DNA of 64,000 bases from positions 62,001-126,000 of the forward strand of contig PHCV01000004.1 of NCBI GenBank assembly GCA_002842395.1, given 5' to 3'. Source of the stretch: Betaproteobacteria bacterium HGW-Betaproteobacteria-11. GTDB lineage: Bacteria; Pseudomonadota; Gammaproteobacteria; Burkholderiales; Rhodocyclaceae. Below the pieces are notes generated by a model that was not told where the DNA came from, searched no databases, and saw only the letters and a list, made by a program, of their open reading frames with translations. Below, one piece after another: positions 1 through 11,605 of this stretch; positions within the stretch are counted from its first letter, which is position 1, and each line of letters opens with the position of its first letter. A program made the translations under genes and the position numbers.

Positions 1-1184
1 CCGGTGGCGACTCGGCTCTGGGTGGGGACGATTTCGACCATCGCGTGTTTTGCTGGATCATCGAGCAGGCCGGCCTCAGACCCCTTTCGCCGCACGATGC
101 CAGACTGTTGCAGGCCCATGCGCGCGAGGCCAAGGAATATCTGTCAAGCCATGGCGAGGCGCCGATCACCATCAAGCTCGGTAGCGGCGAGTATGTCGAT
201 CTGCTGCTGACCACCGACAGCTTCACCGAAATTACTCGGACGCTGGTACAAAAGACCCTCACCGCGACCAAAAAGGCGTTGCGTGATGCCGGGCTGACGG
301 TGGGCGATATCCGTGGCGTGGTCATGGTCGGCGGTTCGACGCGGATGCCGCAAATCCAGCAGGCGGTGGCCGAACTGTTCGGGCAGGAACCGCTCAACAA
401 TCTCGATCCCGACAAGGTGGTGGCGCTCGGTGCGGCGATGCAGGCCAATCTGCTGGCCGGCAACCGCGCGGCCGGGGACGACTGGCTGCTGCTCGACGTG
501 ATTCCGCTCTCGCTCGGGCTGGAGACGATGGGCGGCCTGGTCGAAAAAGTCATTCCGCGCAATTCCACCCTGCCCATCGCCCGGGCGCAGGAGTTCACCA
601 CCTTCAAGGATGGCCAGACGGCACTGGCTATTCACATCGTTCAGGGCGAGCGGGAACTGGTGGCCGATTGCCGCAGCCTGGGACGTTTCGAGTTGCGCGG
701 GATTCCGCCGCTGGTCGCCGGCGCGGCACGGATTCGCGTCACCTTTCAGGTTGACGCCGACGGCCTGCTCTCGGTCACGGCGCGCGAGCAGAGCACGGGA
801 TGCGAAGCGCATATCGAGGTCAAGCCATCCTATGGCCTGAGCGATGACGAAATCGCCGTCATGCTCAAGGAAAGTTTCACCCATGCCGGCGATGATGCCT
901 TCCGCCGCGCCTTGCGCGAGGCGCAGGTCGAGGCGCAGCGCCTGCTCGAGGCGACCCGCTCGGCCCTCGAAGACAGCAGCACACTGCTCTCGCCCGCGGA
1001 GCGCGAAACAATCGACCGGGCCATCGTCAAGCTGGAAGCGGTGATGCTCGGCGACGATCGTCGCGCGATCGACGCGGCGATGCAGGCCCTGGGCGCGGCG
1101 ACCGAAGACTTCGCGGCGCGGCGCATGAACCAGAGCGTGCAGCGCGCCCTCGCCGGAAAAACTATTGACCAGATATCCCCATGA
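1..1184 (+). CDS. hscA: Fe-S chaperone HscA, C-terminal part (5' end outside window)
   Basis: This is the C-terminal part of an Hsp70-family chaperone; the reading frame is already open at base 3 and the N-terminal ATPase lobe lies outside the window. HscA works with HscB to release Fe-S clusters from the IscU scaffold in the cytoplasm. Visible are the end of the ATPase domain ([15 protein letters not shown] and the ALGAAMQAN stretch) and the substrate-binding domain ([14 protein letters not shown], then FELRGIPPL), with a helical lid at the end. It overlaps fdx by four bases (ATGA). The neighbours fdx and iscX separate it from a general DnaK. Confidence 0.95.
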   Translation, partial: GGDSALGGDDFDHRVFCWIIEQAGLRPLSPHDARLLQAHAREAKEYLSSHGEAPITIKLGSGEYVDLLLTTDSFTEITRTLVQKTLTATKKALRDAGLTVGDIRGVVMVGGSTRMPQIQQAVAELFGQEPLNNLDPDKVVALGAAMQANLLAGNRAAGDDWLLLDVIPLSLGLETMGGLVEKVIPRNSTLPIARAQEFTTFKDGQTALAIHIVQGERELVADCRSLGRFELRGIPPLVAGAARIRVTFQVDADGLLSVTAREQSTGCEAHIEVKPSYGLSDDEIAVMLKESFTHAGDDAFRRALREAQVEAQRLLEATRSALEDSSTLLSPAERETIDRAIVKLEAVMLGDDRRAIDAAMQALGAATEDFAARRMNQSVQRALAGKTIDQISP

Positions 1185-1522
1185 CCCAGATCATCGTCCT
1201 GCCCCATGTCGAACTCTGTCCCGAAGGCGCCGTCATCGAAGCGCCCGAGGGCACCAGCCTCTGCGATGCCTTGCTCGACCACCACATCGAGATCGAACAT
1301 GCCTGCGAAAAGTCCTGCGCCTGCACCACCTGTCACGTCGTGGTGCGCGAGGGCTTCAATACCTTGCTGCCGGCGGAAGAGGCCGAGGAGGACCTGCTCG
1401 ACAAGGCCTGGGGGCTGGAGCCGAATTCGCGCCTGTCCTGCCAGGCCATCGTCGGCTCGACCCCGCTGGTCATCGAAATTCCAAGATACACGATCAACAT
1501 GGTGAAAGAGATCAAAAAATGA
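1181..1522 (+). CDS. fdx: ISC-system [2Fe-2S] ferredoxin
   Basis: A 113-residue adrenodoxin-type ferredoxin that supplies electrons during cluster assembly on IscU. The four cluster ligands fit the family pattern: Cys42, Cys48, Cys51 and Cys87 ([12 protein letters not shown] and LSCQ), with an extra Cys46 as in other ISC ferredoxins. It starts inside the hscA stop and its own stop overlaps the iscX start (ATGA on both sides), so the three genes are translationally coupled. Confidence 0.95.
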   Translation: MTQIIVLPHVELCPEGAVIEAPEGTSLCDALLDHHIEIEHACEKSCACTTCHVVVREGFNTLLPAEEAEEDLLDKAWGLEPNSRLSCQAIVGSTPLVIEIPRYTINMVKEIKK

Positions 1523-1713
1523 AATGGATCGACAGTCTCGACATCGCGATCGCCCTGGCGGAGGCGCACCCCGGGGTGGATCCGGTACACGTTAATTTCG
1601 TCGACCTGATGCGCATGGTGCTTGCCTTGCCGGGCTTCGAGGAAAACGAGGGCCATTGCGGCGAGCGCAAGCTCGAGGCGATTCAGCAGGCCTGGATCGA
1701 CGAGCTCTGCTGA
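1519..1713 (+). CDS. iscX: Fe-S assembly protein IscX
   Basis: A 64-residue acidic protein beginning [18 protein letters not shown], the usual size of IscX/YfhJ. IscX binds IscS and iron and is thought to tune cysteine desulfurase activity. The open frame runs far upstream, but that part lies within fdx in another frame. The ATG at 1519, which overlaps the fdx stop, gives the family length and start. It is the last ISC gene here. Confidence 0.93.
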   Translation: MKWIDSLDIAIALAEAHPGVDPVHVNFVDLMRMVLALPGFEENEGHCGERKLEAIQQAWIDELC

Positions 1714-1716
1714 GTG

Positions 1717-2520
1717 ATGCTGATCGACACCCATTGCCATCTGGATGCCGCCGAGTTCGATGCCGATCGTGAGGCAGTGATCGGAGCGGCGCGACGGGCC
1801 GGCGTGGGCGCGGTTATCGTCCCGGCCGTGGAGCGGGCCAACTTTGGCGCCGTGGCCTCGCTTTGCCGGGAATACGCCGGCTGTTTTCCGGCGTACGGCA
1901 TCCATCCGCTGTACGTCGATCGAGCCGAGGACGAAGACCTCGCGGCCTTGCAGGCGACCCTCGTGCGCGAGCGCGCGCTGGCGGTGGGCGAGATCGGACT
2001 CGATCGTTACCTTGCCGAACGCGACGATGCCCGGCAGGAACGGTTTTTCACCGCCCAGCTCAAACTGGCCCGCGAGGCCGGCTTGCCGGTGCTGCTCCAT
2101 GTGCGCCGCGCGGTCGATGCCGTGCTTGGCCACCTGCGGCGGATTGCGCTTCCCGGTGGCATCGCGCATGCCTTCAATGGCAGCCGCCAGCAGGCCGATG
2201 AATTCATCAAGCTGGGCTTCAAACTCGGTTTTGGCGGCGCGATGACGTTTCCGCGCGCGCTGCGCATCCGCGCCCTGGCGACGGAACTGCCGCTTTCTGC
2301 GATTGTTCTCGAAACCGATGCGCCGGACATGGCGCCGGCATGGATGCTGGATGCAGATCAAAAACTCGGCGCTCGCAACACGCCGAATCAACTACCGCGC
2401 ATCGCCGAAACACTGGCCGGGTTGCGCCAGATTCCCCTTTCCGCCGTGGTCGAAGCAACCACGGCGAATGCCATGGCGATTTTTCCCCGGCTTGCCGATT
2501 CGCCAGAATTTCTCAACTGA
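1717..2520 (+). CDS. TatD-family metal-dependent hydrolase (YjjV-like)
   Basis: About 267 residues of amidohydrolase-fold TatD family. The N-terminal metal motif IDTHCHLD, a conserved VGEIGLD, LLHVRRA and the late [10 protein letters not shown] are all visible. Members are Mg-dependent deoxyribonucleases or related hydrolases; the exact substrate here is unknown. A GTG at 1714 directly precedes the ATG at 1717, so the start could be either. It follows iscX by only a few bases and may be read from the same transcript. Confidence 0.85.
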   Translation: MLIDTHCHLDAAEFDADREAVIGAARRAGVGAVIVPAVERANFGAVASLCREYAGCFPAYGIHPLYVDRAEDEDLAALQATLVRERALAVGEIGLDRYLAERDDARQERFFTAQLKLAREAGLPVLLHVRRAVDAVLGHLRRIALPGGIAHAFNGSRQQADEFIKLGFKLGFGGAMTFPRALRIRALATELPLSAIVLETDAPDMAPAWMLDADQKLGARNTPNQLPRIAETLAGLRQIPLSAVVEATTANAMAIFPRLADSPEFLN

Positions 2521-2536
2521 CCCCAAGGAGATTGCA

Positions 2537-3037
2537 ATGAGCAGCGTAACCTTTCGTGGCACCCCGATCCGCATCGAAGGCAACTTTCCCGCCGTGGGCG
2601 GGAACGTGCCGGACTTCTGCCTGACCAGCACGGCACTGGCCGATGTCGGCCTCAAGGATTTCGCCGGGCAGCGCAAGGTGCTCAACATCGTGCCCAGCCT
2701 CGATACGCCGGTGTGCGCCACCTCGACCCGCAAGTTCAACGAACTGGCAGGGCAGATGAAGAATACCGTGGTGCTGGTGGTGTCGGCCGACCTGCCGTTC
2801 GCCGCCAAACGGTTCTGCGAAACCGAAGGCCTGAAGGATGTCGCCCAGTTGTCGACCTTCCGTCATCCCGAATTCATGACTGCCTGGGGCGTCAGGATCG
2901 CCGAGGGCCCGCTCGCCGGCGTGACGGCCCGTGCGGTGGTCGTGCTTGATGAACAGGATCGGGTGATTCACGCCGAACTGGTCGGCGAGATCGGCAACGA
3001 GCCCGACTATGCGGCCGCGCTCAAGGCGCTGACCTGA
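2537..3037 (+). CDS. tpx: thiol peroxidase Tpx
   Basis: A 166-residue atypical 2-Cys peroxiredoxin that reduces lipid and other peroxides using thioredoxin. The peroxidatic cysteine is Cys60 in [14 protein letters not shown] and the resolving cysteine is Cys94 in RFCETEG, the Tpx spacing. The start at 2537 has AAGGAG seven bases upstream. The open frame extends upstream through tatD in another frame, which is rejected. The gene converges with the TetR gene downstream. Confidence 0.96.
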   Translation: MSSVTFRGTPIRIEGNFPAVGGNVPDFCLTSTALADVGLKDFAGQRKVLNIVPSLDTPVCATSTRKFNELAGQMKNTVVLVVSADLPFAAKRFCETEGLKDVAQLSTFRHPEFMTAWGVRIAEGPLAGVTARAVVVLDEQDRVIHAELVGEIGNEPDYAAALKALT

Positions 3038-3059
3038 GCGCCTGCCGGCGAGCCATGAG

Positions 3060-3641
3060 TCACGCTTGCCGCACGATGTATTCGGCGATCCAGTGCTTGA
3101 ACTCGGTCAGGTCGGCGGCAAACTGCTCGCCGCGTAGCAGGCTGACGCCGAACACATAGGCATACAGCATCACGCTGCGGGCCCGGGCTTCGGCATCGAC
3201 GAGGCCGCAGGCCCGGAACAGCCGGTAAGAGCAGGCCAGTCGTTCGGCATCGACTTCGGCGACGACCTCGGCGGCGCGCGCATCGCGGCGCGCCCAGTCG
3301 CGCACCGCCAGCTCGATCGGGATGCCCTTGCGGTTGCGCGGCGAGGCATAGACTCCGATGGTATGGAGCAGGGCGTCAATCTCCTTACCGGGCTCGGCCG
3401 CGGTCTGCTTGCGGATGTCGCCGATGCGGCCTTCCTTCCAGCGCGCCAGCACGGCGTCCTGGAGATCGCGGCGATCCTTGAAATGCCAGTAGAAGCTGCC
3501 CTTGGTCACCCCCAGTTTCCCGGCCAGGGTCTCGACCCGCAGACCGGCCACCCCATGCTCGGCCAGGGCGTCGCTTGCCGCCTTGATCCAGGCGGCGCGA
3601 TCGAGGGCGGTGCTGATGCGTTTGGCAGGGGCTGTGTCCAT
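3060..3641 (-). CDS. TetR-family regulator of the acyl-CoA/ETF cluster
   Basis: A TetR/AcrR-type repressor of about 193 residues. The N-terminal helix-turn-helix (AGLRVETLAGKLGVTKGS followed by FYWHFKDRRDL) is typical; the C-terminal half is the ligand/dimer domain. A longer frame starts at 3686, but those 15 codons lie across the promoter and operator region and look non-coding, so the ATG at 3641 is preferred. It diverges from etfB, and two copies of a palindrome lie at its own start and between the genes. It therefore probably represses itself and the ETF/acyl-CoA dehydrogenase operon, likely released by an acyl-CoA or fatty acid (inference). Confidence 0.85.
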   Translation of the reverse strand: MDTAPAKRISTALDRAAWIKAASDALAEHGVAGLRVETLAGKLGVTKGSFYWHFKDRRDLQDAVLARWKEGRIGDIRKQTAAEPGKEIDALLHTIGVYASPRNRKGIPIELAVRDWARRDARAAEVVAEVDAERLACSYRLFRACGLVDAEARARSVMLYAYVFGVSLLRGEQFAADLTEFKHWIAEYIVRQA

Positions 3642-3655
3642 ACGGTAGCGTATTG
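3638..3655. promoter_or_regulatory. TetR operator copy 1
   Basis: CCATACGGTAGCGTATTG is a near-perfect dyad and matches the second copy at 3691 except in the centre and the last arm. It overlaps the regulator's start codon and the -35 box of the divergent promoter. Confidence 0.75.
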
Positions 3656-3681
3656 AATTTTGTTTTTGGTTGGGGTAGTAT
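3653..3681 (+). promoter_or_regulatory. candidate sigma70 promoter for etfB-etfA
   Basis: TTGAAT at 3653-3658 and TAGTAT at 3676-3681 are separated by 17 bases. Transcription would start near 3688, just before the second operator. The -35 box touches the first operator, an arrangement suited to repression. Confidence 0.5.
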
Positions 3682-3690
3682 CGCATTATT

Positions 3691-3708
3691 CCATACGTTA
3701 GCGTATGG
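3691..3708. promoter_or_regulatory. TetR operator copy 2
   Basis: CCATACGTTAGCGTATGG is a palindrome with perfect 7-base arms around TTAG. It lies 53 bases (about five helical turns) from copy 1 and just downstream of the expected etf transcription start. Confidence 0.8.
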
Positions 3709-3775
3709 AGTTGTTAGGGATTAGACTGCATTTTCCAAGGCGCGCCGGATCCGCCAATAAATAAAGGAGACTGAT

Positions 3776-4534
3776 TTGAAAGTTATCGTTCCGATCAAGC
3801 GGGTGGTCGATTTCAATGTCAAGGTGCGGGTCAAGGCCGATGGCAGCGGGGTCGATCTGGCCAATGTCAAGATGGCGATGAATCCGTTCGACGAAATCGC
3901 CGTCGAAGAAGCTGTCCGGCAGAAAGAAGCCGGCGTGGTGACGGAAGTCGTCGCGGTTTCCTGCGGTGTCGCCGCCTGCCAGGAAACCTTGCGCACCGCC
4001 ATGGCGCTGGGCGCCGATCGCGGCATTCTGGTCGACACCGATGTCGAATTGCAGCCCCTGGCGGTGGCCAAACTGCTCAAGGCGGTCGTCGCCAAGGAGG
4101 CGCCGCAACTGGTGATTCTCGGCAAGCAGGCGATCGACGACGACGCCAACCAGACCGGCCAGATGCTGGCGGCCCTGCTCGGCTGGCCGCAAGCCACCTT
4201 TGCTTCGAAAGTGGTGGTCGACACGGCGGCCGGCCAGGTCACCGTGACCCGCGAGGTGGACGGCGGGCTGGAGACGCTTGAACTCAAGCTGCCGGCCGTG
4301 GTAACCACCGACCTGCGCCTGAACGAACCGCGCTACGCCACGCTGCCCAATATCATGAAGGCGAAAAAGAAGCCGCTGGAAACGCTGACCCCGGAAACGC
4401 TCGGTGTCGATGCGACGCCGCGCCTGGCAACCGTGAAGGTAGTCGAGCCGCCCAAGCGGGCCGCCGGCATCCGCGTCGCCGATGTGGCGCAACTGGTCGA
4501 TAAACTCAGAAACGAAGCCAAGGTGATCGCATGA
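3776..4534 (+). CDS. etfB: electron transfer flavoprotein beta subunit
   Basis: A 252-residue EtfB starting at a TTG codon ([16 protein letters not shown]) behind a strong AAAGGAGA site. The AMP-binding region (VAVSCG, then [12 protein letters not shown]-like [14 protein letters not shown]) and the signature stretch [12 protein letters not shown] are present. EtfAB accepts electrons from acyl-CoA dehydrogenases and passes them to ETF-quinone oxidoreductase. It overlaps etfA by four bases. TTG is the only sensible start, as the family N-terminus begins right there. Confidence 0.96.
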   Translation: MKVIVPIKRVVDFNVKVRVKADGSGVDLANVKMAMNPFDEIAVEEAVRQKEAGVVTEVVAVSCGVAACQETLRTAMALGADRGILVDTDVELQPLAVAKLLKAVVAKEAPQLVILGKQAIDDDANQTGQMLAALLGWPQATFASKVVVDTAAGQVTVTREVDGGLETLELKLPAVVTTDLRLNEPRYATLPNIMKAKKKPLETLTPETLGVDATPRLATVKVVEPPKRAAGIRVADVAQLVDKLRNEAKVIA

Positions 4535-5463
4535 AACTCCTGGTCCTCGCCGAACACGACAATGTTCAACTCAAGGCCGCCACGCTCAATGCGGTGACCG
4601 CCGCCGGCAAGATCGGTGGCGAGATTCATCTGCTGGTCGTCGGCAGCGGATGCGCCGGCGTCGCCGAACAGGCGGCAAAAGTGGCCGGGGTGGCGCAAGT
4701 CAAGCTGGTCGATGCCCCGCATTACGCCGGGCAGACTGCCGAAAACGTCGCCGTCCTGATCCAGGCCCACGCCGCCGGCTATGGCCACATCCTGGCGGCC
4801 GCGACCAGCCAGGGCAAGAATGTCCTCCCGCGCGTCGCCGCTCTGCTCGACGTGGCGCAGATTTCCGACATCCTCGCGGTCGAGGATGGCGAGACCTTCG
4901 TCCGCCCGATCTATGCCGGCAATGCGCTGGCGACGGTGCGGAGCAAGGACGCCGTGAAAGTCATCACGGTACGCACCACCGGCTTCGATCCGGCTCCCGC
5001 CGAGGGCGGTCAGGCTGTCGTCGAGGCCCTGCCGCCCGGCCCCGATCTTGGTCAGGCCCGGTTGGTGACGAGGGAGCTGACCAAATCGGCTCGCCCGGAG
5101 CTGGCGGCGGCCAAGGTCATCGTCTCCGGCGGACGTGCCCTGGGCAGCGGCGAAAACTACCGGCAACTGCTCGAACCGCTGGCCGACAAGCTCGGCGCCG
5201 CGCTCGGCGCCTCGCGTGCCGCGGTGGACGCCGGTTTCGTGCCCAACGACTACCAGGTCGGGCAGACCGGCAAGATCGTCGCGCCGCAGCTGTACATCGC
5301 CGTCGGCATCTCCGGCGCGATCCAGCATCTGGCCGGCATGAAGGATGCCAAAGTCATCGTGGCGATCAACAAGGACCCGGATGCGCCGATTTTCCAGGTG
5401 GCCGATTACGGCCTGGTGGCCGATCTGTTCCAGGCCATTCCGGAATTGACCGCGGCACTCTGA
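4531..5463 (+). CDS. etfA: electron transfer flavoprotein alpha subunit
   Basis: A 310-residue EtfA with the C-terminal FAD-binding domain clearly visible: [46 protein letters not shown] and [10 protein letters not shown]. It carries the FAD that shuttles electrons from the acyl-CoA dehydrogenase encoded next. It is coupled to etfB by an ATGA overlap and followed 85 bases later by the dehydrogenase. Confidence 0.97.
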   Translation: MKLLVLAEHDNVQLKAATLNAVTAAGKIGGEIHLLVVGSGCAGVAEQAAKVAGVAQVKLVDAPHYAGQTAENVAVLIQAHAAGYGHILAAATSQGKNVLPRVAALLDVAQISDILAVEDGETFVRPIYAGNALATVRSKDAVKVITVRTTGFDPAPAEGGQAVVEALPPGPDLGQARLVTRELTKSARPELAAAKVIVSGGRALGSGENYRQLLEPLADKLGAALGASRAAVDAGFVPNDYQVGQTGKIVAPQLYIAVGISGAIQHLAGMKDAKVIVAINKDPDAPIFQVADYGLVADLFQAIPELTAAL

Positions 5464-5548
5464 GCGAGCCGCGAGACGGATTTCCCGGATGCCTTTTGGG
5501 GACATCCGAGGAACATGTTATTTGGCATACAACCGAGGAGAAGCATTC

Positions 5549-7333
5549 GTGAGCACCTATACCGCCCCATTGCAAGACATGCGTTTTGTGTTGACCGAAC
5601 TGGCCGCCATCGACCGCGTCGCCAAACTGCCGGGTTACGAAGAAGCCACGGACGATCTGGTCGAGGCGATTCTCGACGAGGCGGGCAAGTTTGCCGGCGG
5701 CGTCCTCGCGCCGCTCAATTTCAGCGGTGATCAGGAAGGCGCGCGCTGGGTCGACCGGGCAGTGACCATGCCCAAGGGCTTCAAGGAAGCCTACCGGCAG
5801 TTCGTCGATAACGGTTGGGCCGGGCTCTCGCTCAATCCGGAGCATGGCGGCCAGGGTTTGCCGAAAGTCGTGGCGGCGGCCGTACAGGAAATGTGGAAGG
5901 CCTCGAACATGGCCTTTTCGCTGTGTCCGATGCTGACCATGGGTGCGGTCGAGGCGCTTGAGCTCGTCGGCTCGGAAGCGCAGAAGGCGACCTATCTGGC
6001 CAACATGATTTCCGGCGAATGGACCGGGACCATGAATCTGACCGAGCCCCAGGCCGGCTCCGATCTGGCTGCCGTGCGCACCCGCGCCGTGCCGCACGGC
6101 GATGGCACCTACCGCGTGTTCGGGCAGAAGATCTTCATCACCTACGGCGATCACGACATGGCCGAAAACACGATTCACCTGGTGCTGGCCCGCACCCCGG
6201 ACGCACCGGAAGGCGTCAAGGGCATCTCGCTGTTCGTGGTGCCGAAGTTCCTGGTCAACGCCGATGGCTCGCCGGGCGAGCGCAACGATGCCTGGTGTGT
6301 GTCGATCGAACACAAGCTCGGCATTCACGCCAGCCCGACCGCGGTCATGGCCTTCGGCGACAACGGCGGCGCCATCGGCACGCTGGTCGGCAAGGAGAAC
6401 GAGGGCCTCAAATACATGTTCATCATGATGAACGCCGCGCGCTATGCGGTCGGCCTCGAAGGCCTGGCGATCGCCGAGCGGGCCTATCAGAAGGCCGTCG
6501 CCTACGCCCGCGATCGCGTACAGGGACGCGCCATCGAAGGTTCGACCGGCAGCGTGGCGATCATCCGCCATCCCGACGTGCGCCGCATGCTGATGCAGAT
6601 GCGCGCCCAGGTCGAAGCCATGCGCGCCGTGGCCTATGCGGTGGCCGCCGCGACCGACATGGCCATGCGCCATCCCGACCCCGCCGAACGCGCCCGCCAG
6701 CAGGCCTTCGTCGACCTGATGATTCCGGTGGTCAAGGGCTGGCTGACCGAGACCGGCAACGAGGTGGCCTCCCTGGGCGTGCAGGTGCATGGCGGCATGG
6801 GCTTCATCGAAGAGACCGGCGCGGCGCAGTTTTTCCGCGATGCGCGGATTACCACGATTTACGAAGGCACCACCGGCATCCAGGCCAATGACCTGATCGG
6901 CCGCAAGATCGCCCGTGAGGGTGGCGCGACGCTCAAGGCGGTGCTGGCGATGATGCGGCAGACCGAGAGCGAATTGGCCGCGCAGGCCGGACTGGCGTCG
7001 ATCCGTTCGGCGCTGGGGCAGGGAATCGCCGCACTCGAGGCCGCGGGCGGGTTCATCGTCGCCGATTATGCGAAGGACGTACGTAGCGTCGCCGCCGGCG
7101 CGGTGCCCTTCCTCAAGCTGATGGGCATCGTCAGCGGCGGCTGGATGATGGCGCGCGCCGCCCTGGCGGCGCAGGCAAAAATCGCCGCGGGCGATGCCGA
7201 TGCCTTCTATCCGGCGAAGATCGCCACGGCGCAGTTTTATGCCGCGCACGTGCTGAATACCGCGACGGGTCTGGCGCAGGAAGTAGTGCAGGGCGGAGCC
7301 AGCGCGCTGGCGCTGGACGAAGCGATGTTCTGA
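5549..7333 (+). CDS. acyl-CoA dehydrogenase, long form with C-terminal extension (DmdC/FadE-like)
   Basis: A 594-residue FAD-dependent acyl-CoA dehydrogenase. The start is GTG at 5549 behind GAGGAG, giving the common N-terminus STYTAPLQDMRFVLTELA; the upstream extension to 5489 lacks family similarity. Flavin-binding MNLTEPQAGSDL and the catalytic-base segment TTIYEGTTGIQANDLIGRK are visible, followed by the extra C-terminal domain of this roughly 600-residue subfamily. It oxidises an acyl-CoA to the enoyl-CoA and donates electrons to EtfAB. The substrate chain length cannot be told from sequence; some relatives act on 3-methylmercaptopropionyl-CoA. Confidence 0.92.
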   Translation: MSTYTAPLQDMRFVLTELAAIDRVAKLPGYEEATDDLVEAILDEAGKFAGGVLAPLNFSGDQEGARWVDRAVTMPKGFKEAYRQFVDNGWAGLSLNPEHGGQGLPKVVAAAVQEMWKASNMAFSLCPMLTMGAVEALELVGSEAQKATYLANMISGEWTGTMNLTEPQAGSDLAAVRTRAVPHGDGTYRVFGQKIFITYGDHDMAENTIHLVLARTPDAPEGVKGISLFVVPKFLVNADGSPGERNDAWCVSIEHKLGIHASPTAVMAFGDNGGAIGTLVGKENEGLKYMFIMMNAARYAVGLEGLAIAERAYQKAVAYARDRVQGRAIEGSTGSVAIIRHPDVRRMLMQMRAQVEAMRAVAYAVAAATDMAMRHPDPAERARQQAFVDLMIPVVKGWLTETGNEVASLGVQVHGGMGFIEETGAAQFFRDARITTIYEGTTGIQANDLIGRKIAREGGATLKAVLAMMRQTESELAAQAGLASIRSALGQGIAALEAAGGFIVADYAKDVRSVAAGAVPFLKLMGIVSGGWMMARAALAAQAKIAAGDADAFYPAKIATAQFYAAHVLNTATGLAQEVVQGGASALALDEAMF

Positions 7334-7360
7334 ACTTGGATCCGCGGCAGGCAGAATCAC

Positions 7361-7385
7361 AAAAGGGGGCGCTTGCCCCTTTTTG
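7361..7385. terminator. bidirectional terminator between acyl-CoA dehydrogenase and ETF-QO
   Basis: AAAAGGGGGC, a short loop and GCCCCTTTTT form a hairpin with A and T tracts on either side. It lies between two convergent genes and could end both transcripts. Confidence 0.75.
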
Positions 7386-7398
7386 TTTTGTCATCTTC

Positions 7399-7424
7399 GC
7401 CGTATTACCAGCGCCGACTTTTTT
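7399..7424 (-). repeat. dispersed short repeat, copy 1
   Basis: The minus strand reads an A-run, then GTCGGCGCTGG, then AATACGGCG. It is a member of the family with core TCGGCGCTGGCGA and lies between the terminator and the ETF-QO stop. Confidence 0.6.
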
Positions 7425-7432
7425 ACGGCGGC

Positions 7433-9064
7433 CTACATCTGCTGGTAGATCGGCCCTTCGCCGCCCTGCGGCGTCACCCAGTTGATGTTCTGCGTCGGAT
7501 CCTTGATGTCGCAGGTCTTGCAATGCACACAGTTTTGCGCGTTGATCTGCAGGCGGGGGTTGTCGCCTTGCGCATCGCGCACGATCTCATACACGCCCGC
7601 CGGACAGTAGCGTTGCTCGGGGGCGTCGTAGCGTGCGAGGTTGATGCTGATGGGCACGTCCGTATTTTTCAGTTGTAGGTGGCAGGGCTGATCTTCCGTA
7701 TGGTTGGTGTTGGAGAGAAACACCGAGGAGAGGCGATCGAAGGTGAGCGTGCCGTCCGGTTTCGGATAGTCGATCGGGGTGCATTCGGCGGCAGGCTTGA
7801 GTTTCTCGTGATCGGCGCTGTTGTGCAGCGTCCACGGCGCCTTGCCGCGCAGCAGGAGCTGGTCGATGCCGAACATCAGCGAACCGGTGAGGAGTCCCTT
7901 GGCCATCCACGGTTTGAAGTTGCGCGCGGTGTGTAGCTCGTCATGCAGCCAGGAGGCGCGGAAGGCTTCCGGGTAGGCGGTCAAGCTGTCGTGTGCCCGT
8001 CCGGCGGCCAGCGCGGCGGCGGCGGCCTCGGCGGCCAGCAGGCCGCTCTTGATCGCGGCATGGCTGCCCTTGATGCGCGAGGCGACCAGCAGCCCGGCAT
8101 CGTCGCCGAGCAGCACGCCGCCGGGGAAATCCATGCGCGGCAGCGATTGCAGGCCGCCGGCCGCCAGCGCGCGGGCGCCGTAGGCCAGGCGCTTGCCGCC
8201 TTCGAGCATTTCGCCGATCCGCGGATGGGTCTTCAGGCGCTGCATTTCCTCGAACGGGGACAGGTAGGGGTTGTTGTAGCCGAGTCCGACGACGAGGCCG
8301 ATCGAAACCAGGTTCTCGCCATAGTGATAAATAAATCCGCCGCCATAGGTGTCGCGGGCCAGCGGCCAGCCGGCGGTGTGCATGACCAGGCCTTTTTCGT
8401 GCCGTTCGGCGGGGACTTCCCACAGCTCCTTGATGCCGATGGCGTAAGTTTGCGGATCGACGCCTTCGCGCAGCGCGAAACGGGCCTCGAGTTGCTTGCC
8501 CAGATGCCCGCGGCAGCCTTCGGCGAACAACGTGTATTGGGCGAGCAATTCCATGCCCGGCTGGAAACCGGGGCCCGGCGAGCCGTCGCGCGCGCGCGCC
8601 AGGTCACCGGTGGCCACGCCCTTGACCGCGCCGTTTTCAGCGTACAGCACTTCGGCGCCGGCAAACCCGGGATAGAGTTCGACGCCGAGCGCCTCGGCCT
8701 GTTCGCCGAGCCAGCGGCAGACCTGGCCGAGGCTGACGATGTAATTGCCATGATTCTGAAAGCAGCCGGGCAGGATGCTGTTGGGCAGATCGACAAAGCC
8801 GTGTTCGGTGAGGAAGCGGAACGTATCGCGGCTCACGGCGGTTTCGAGCGGTGCGCCTTTTTCCTTCCAGTCAGGGAAAAGTTCGGTGAGGGCACGCGGG
8901 TCCATCACCGCGCCGGAGAGGATGTGGGCGCCGATCTCGGCGCCTTTCTCGATCAGGCAGACGGAAAGGTCGGCGTTGATCTGCTTGAGGCGAATCGCGG
9001 CGGAGAGTCCCGCCGGGCCGCCACCGACGATGACGACATCGAACTCCATGGCTTCGCGCTGCAT
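7433..9064 (-). CDS. etfD: electron transfer flavoprotein-ubiquinone oxidoreductase
   Basis: A 543-residue membrane-associated ETF-QO that moves electrons from reduced EtfAB to ubiquinone. The N-terminal FAD motif is VVIVGGGPAGLSAAIRL; the centre has the GDDAGLLVASRIKGSHAAIKS-type segment (two adjacent stretches); the C-terminal ferredoxin part has CVHCKTCDIKDPTQNINW for the [4Fe-4S] cluster. AGGAG precedes the start at 9064. Facing the etfBA-dehydrogenase genes, it completes the electron chain from acyl-CoA to the quinone pool. Confidence 0.97.
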   Translation of the reverse strand: MQREAMEFDVVIVGGGPAGLSAAIRLKQINADLSVCLIEKGAEIGAHILSGAVMDPRALTELFPDWKEKGAPLETAVSRDTFRFLTEHGFVDLPNSILPGCFQNHGNYIVSLGQVCRWLGEQAEALGVELYPGFAGAEVLYAENGAVKGVATGDLARARDGSPGPGFQPGMELLAQYTLFAEGCRGHLGKQLEARFALREGVDPQTYAIGIKELWEVPAERHEKGLVMHTAGWPLARDTYGGGFIYHYGENLVSIGLVVGLGYNNPYLSPFEEMQRLKTHPRIGEMLEGGKRLAYGARALAAGGLQSLPRMDFPGGVLLGDDAGLLVASRIKGSHAAIKSGLLAAEAAAAALAAGRAHDSLTAYPEAFRASWLHDELHTARNFKPWMAKGLLTGSLMFGIDQLLLRGKAPWTLHNSADHEKLKPAAECTPIDYPKPDGTLTFDRLSSVFLSNTNHTEDQPCHLQLKNTDVPISINLARYDAPEQRYCPAGVYEIVRDAQGDNPRLQINAQNCVHCKTCDIKDPTQNINWVTPQGGEGPIYQQM

Positions 9065-9097
9065 GACTTTTGTCTCCTGGCTATCGCTGGGCGCCGA

Positions 9098-9105
9098 TTA
9101 TAATT
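9098..9105. promoter_or_regulatory. shared palindromic -10 region of divergent promoters
   Basis: ATTATAAT contains TATAAT on the plus strand (9100-9105) and on the minus strand (9098-9103), between the divergent ETF-QO and thioesterase genes. No convincing -35 box is seen at ideal spacing. Confidence 0.4.
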
Positions 9106-9135
9106 GTGGCTCCGCGACTCCTCCTGCGTTTTCTC

Positions 9136-9555
9136 ATGGAAGCCGTCAAAAAGCTCGTGTTCACTTCGCTGTTGCCGATTCGCTGGGGCGATCAGGATGC
9201 CTTGAACCACGTCAATAACACGGTCTATTTCCGCTACATGGAACAGAATCGCATCGAGTGGCTCGAGTCGCTCGCGTTCGCCACCGAGCGGGCGCAGACG
9301 GAAGGCCCGGTGATCGTCAATGCCAGTTGCACCTTCCTGATTCCGCTGACCTATCCCGGCACGGTGGAATGCCGCATGTTCGCCGGGGCGCCGGGGCGCA
9401 GCAGCGTCGAGACCTGGTATGAGCTGCGTCGTGCCGGGGAGGATGCGTTGTATGCCGAAGGCGCCTCGAAGATCGTCTGGGTCGCCAATGCCATTGGCAA
9501 GTCGATCCCGCTGCCGGAAATCATTCGCGCCCAGTTGCCTGTTCACAGAACCTGA
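9136..9555 (+). CDS. hotdog-fold acyl-CoA thioesterase (4HBT family)
   Basis: A 139-residue protein starting MEAVKKLVFTSLLPIRWGD. The WGDQDALNHVNNTVYFRYME stretch is the 4-hydroxybenzoyl-CoA thioesterase-type active site, with the aspartate and helix start in the usual places. It should hydrolyse acyl-CoA thioesters in the cytoplasm; the exact substrate is unknown. It diverges from ETF-QO and lies nine bases before the acetoacetyl-CoA synthetase gene, suggesting a role in acyl-CoA turnover. Confidence 0.85.
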   Translation: MEAVKKLVFTSLLPIRWGDQDALNHVNNTVYFRYMEQNRIEWLESLAFATERAQTEGPVIVNASCTFLIPLTYPGTVECRMFAGAPGRSSVETWYELRRAGEDALYAEGASKIVWVANAIGKSIPLPEIIRAQLPVHRT

Positions 9556-9564
9556 GACTCCACC

Positions 9565-11541
<1,977 letters not shown>

Positions 11542-11560
11542 AAACTCGGGCAGGGAGGCA

Positions 11561-11585
11561 GAAACTCGGCGCTGACGAGACGGCG
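11561..11585 (+). repeat. dispersed short repeat copy downstream of acetoacetyl-CoA synthetase
   Basis: GAAACTCGGCGCTGACGAGA then CGGCG, one mismatch in the core. It opens the 305-base gene-free stretch 11542-11846, which otherwise holds the REP-like element and the 26-base direct repeats listed below. Confidence 0.6.
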
Positions 11586-11605
11586 CGAGGGGAATGACTC
11601 AAGAC

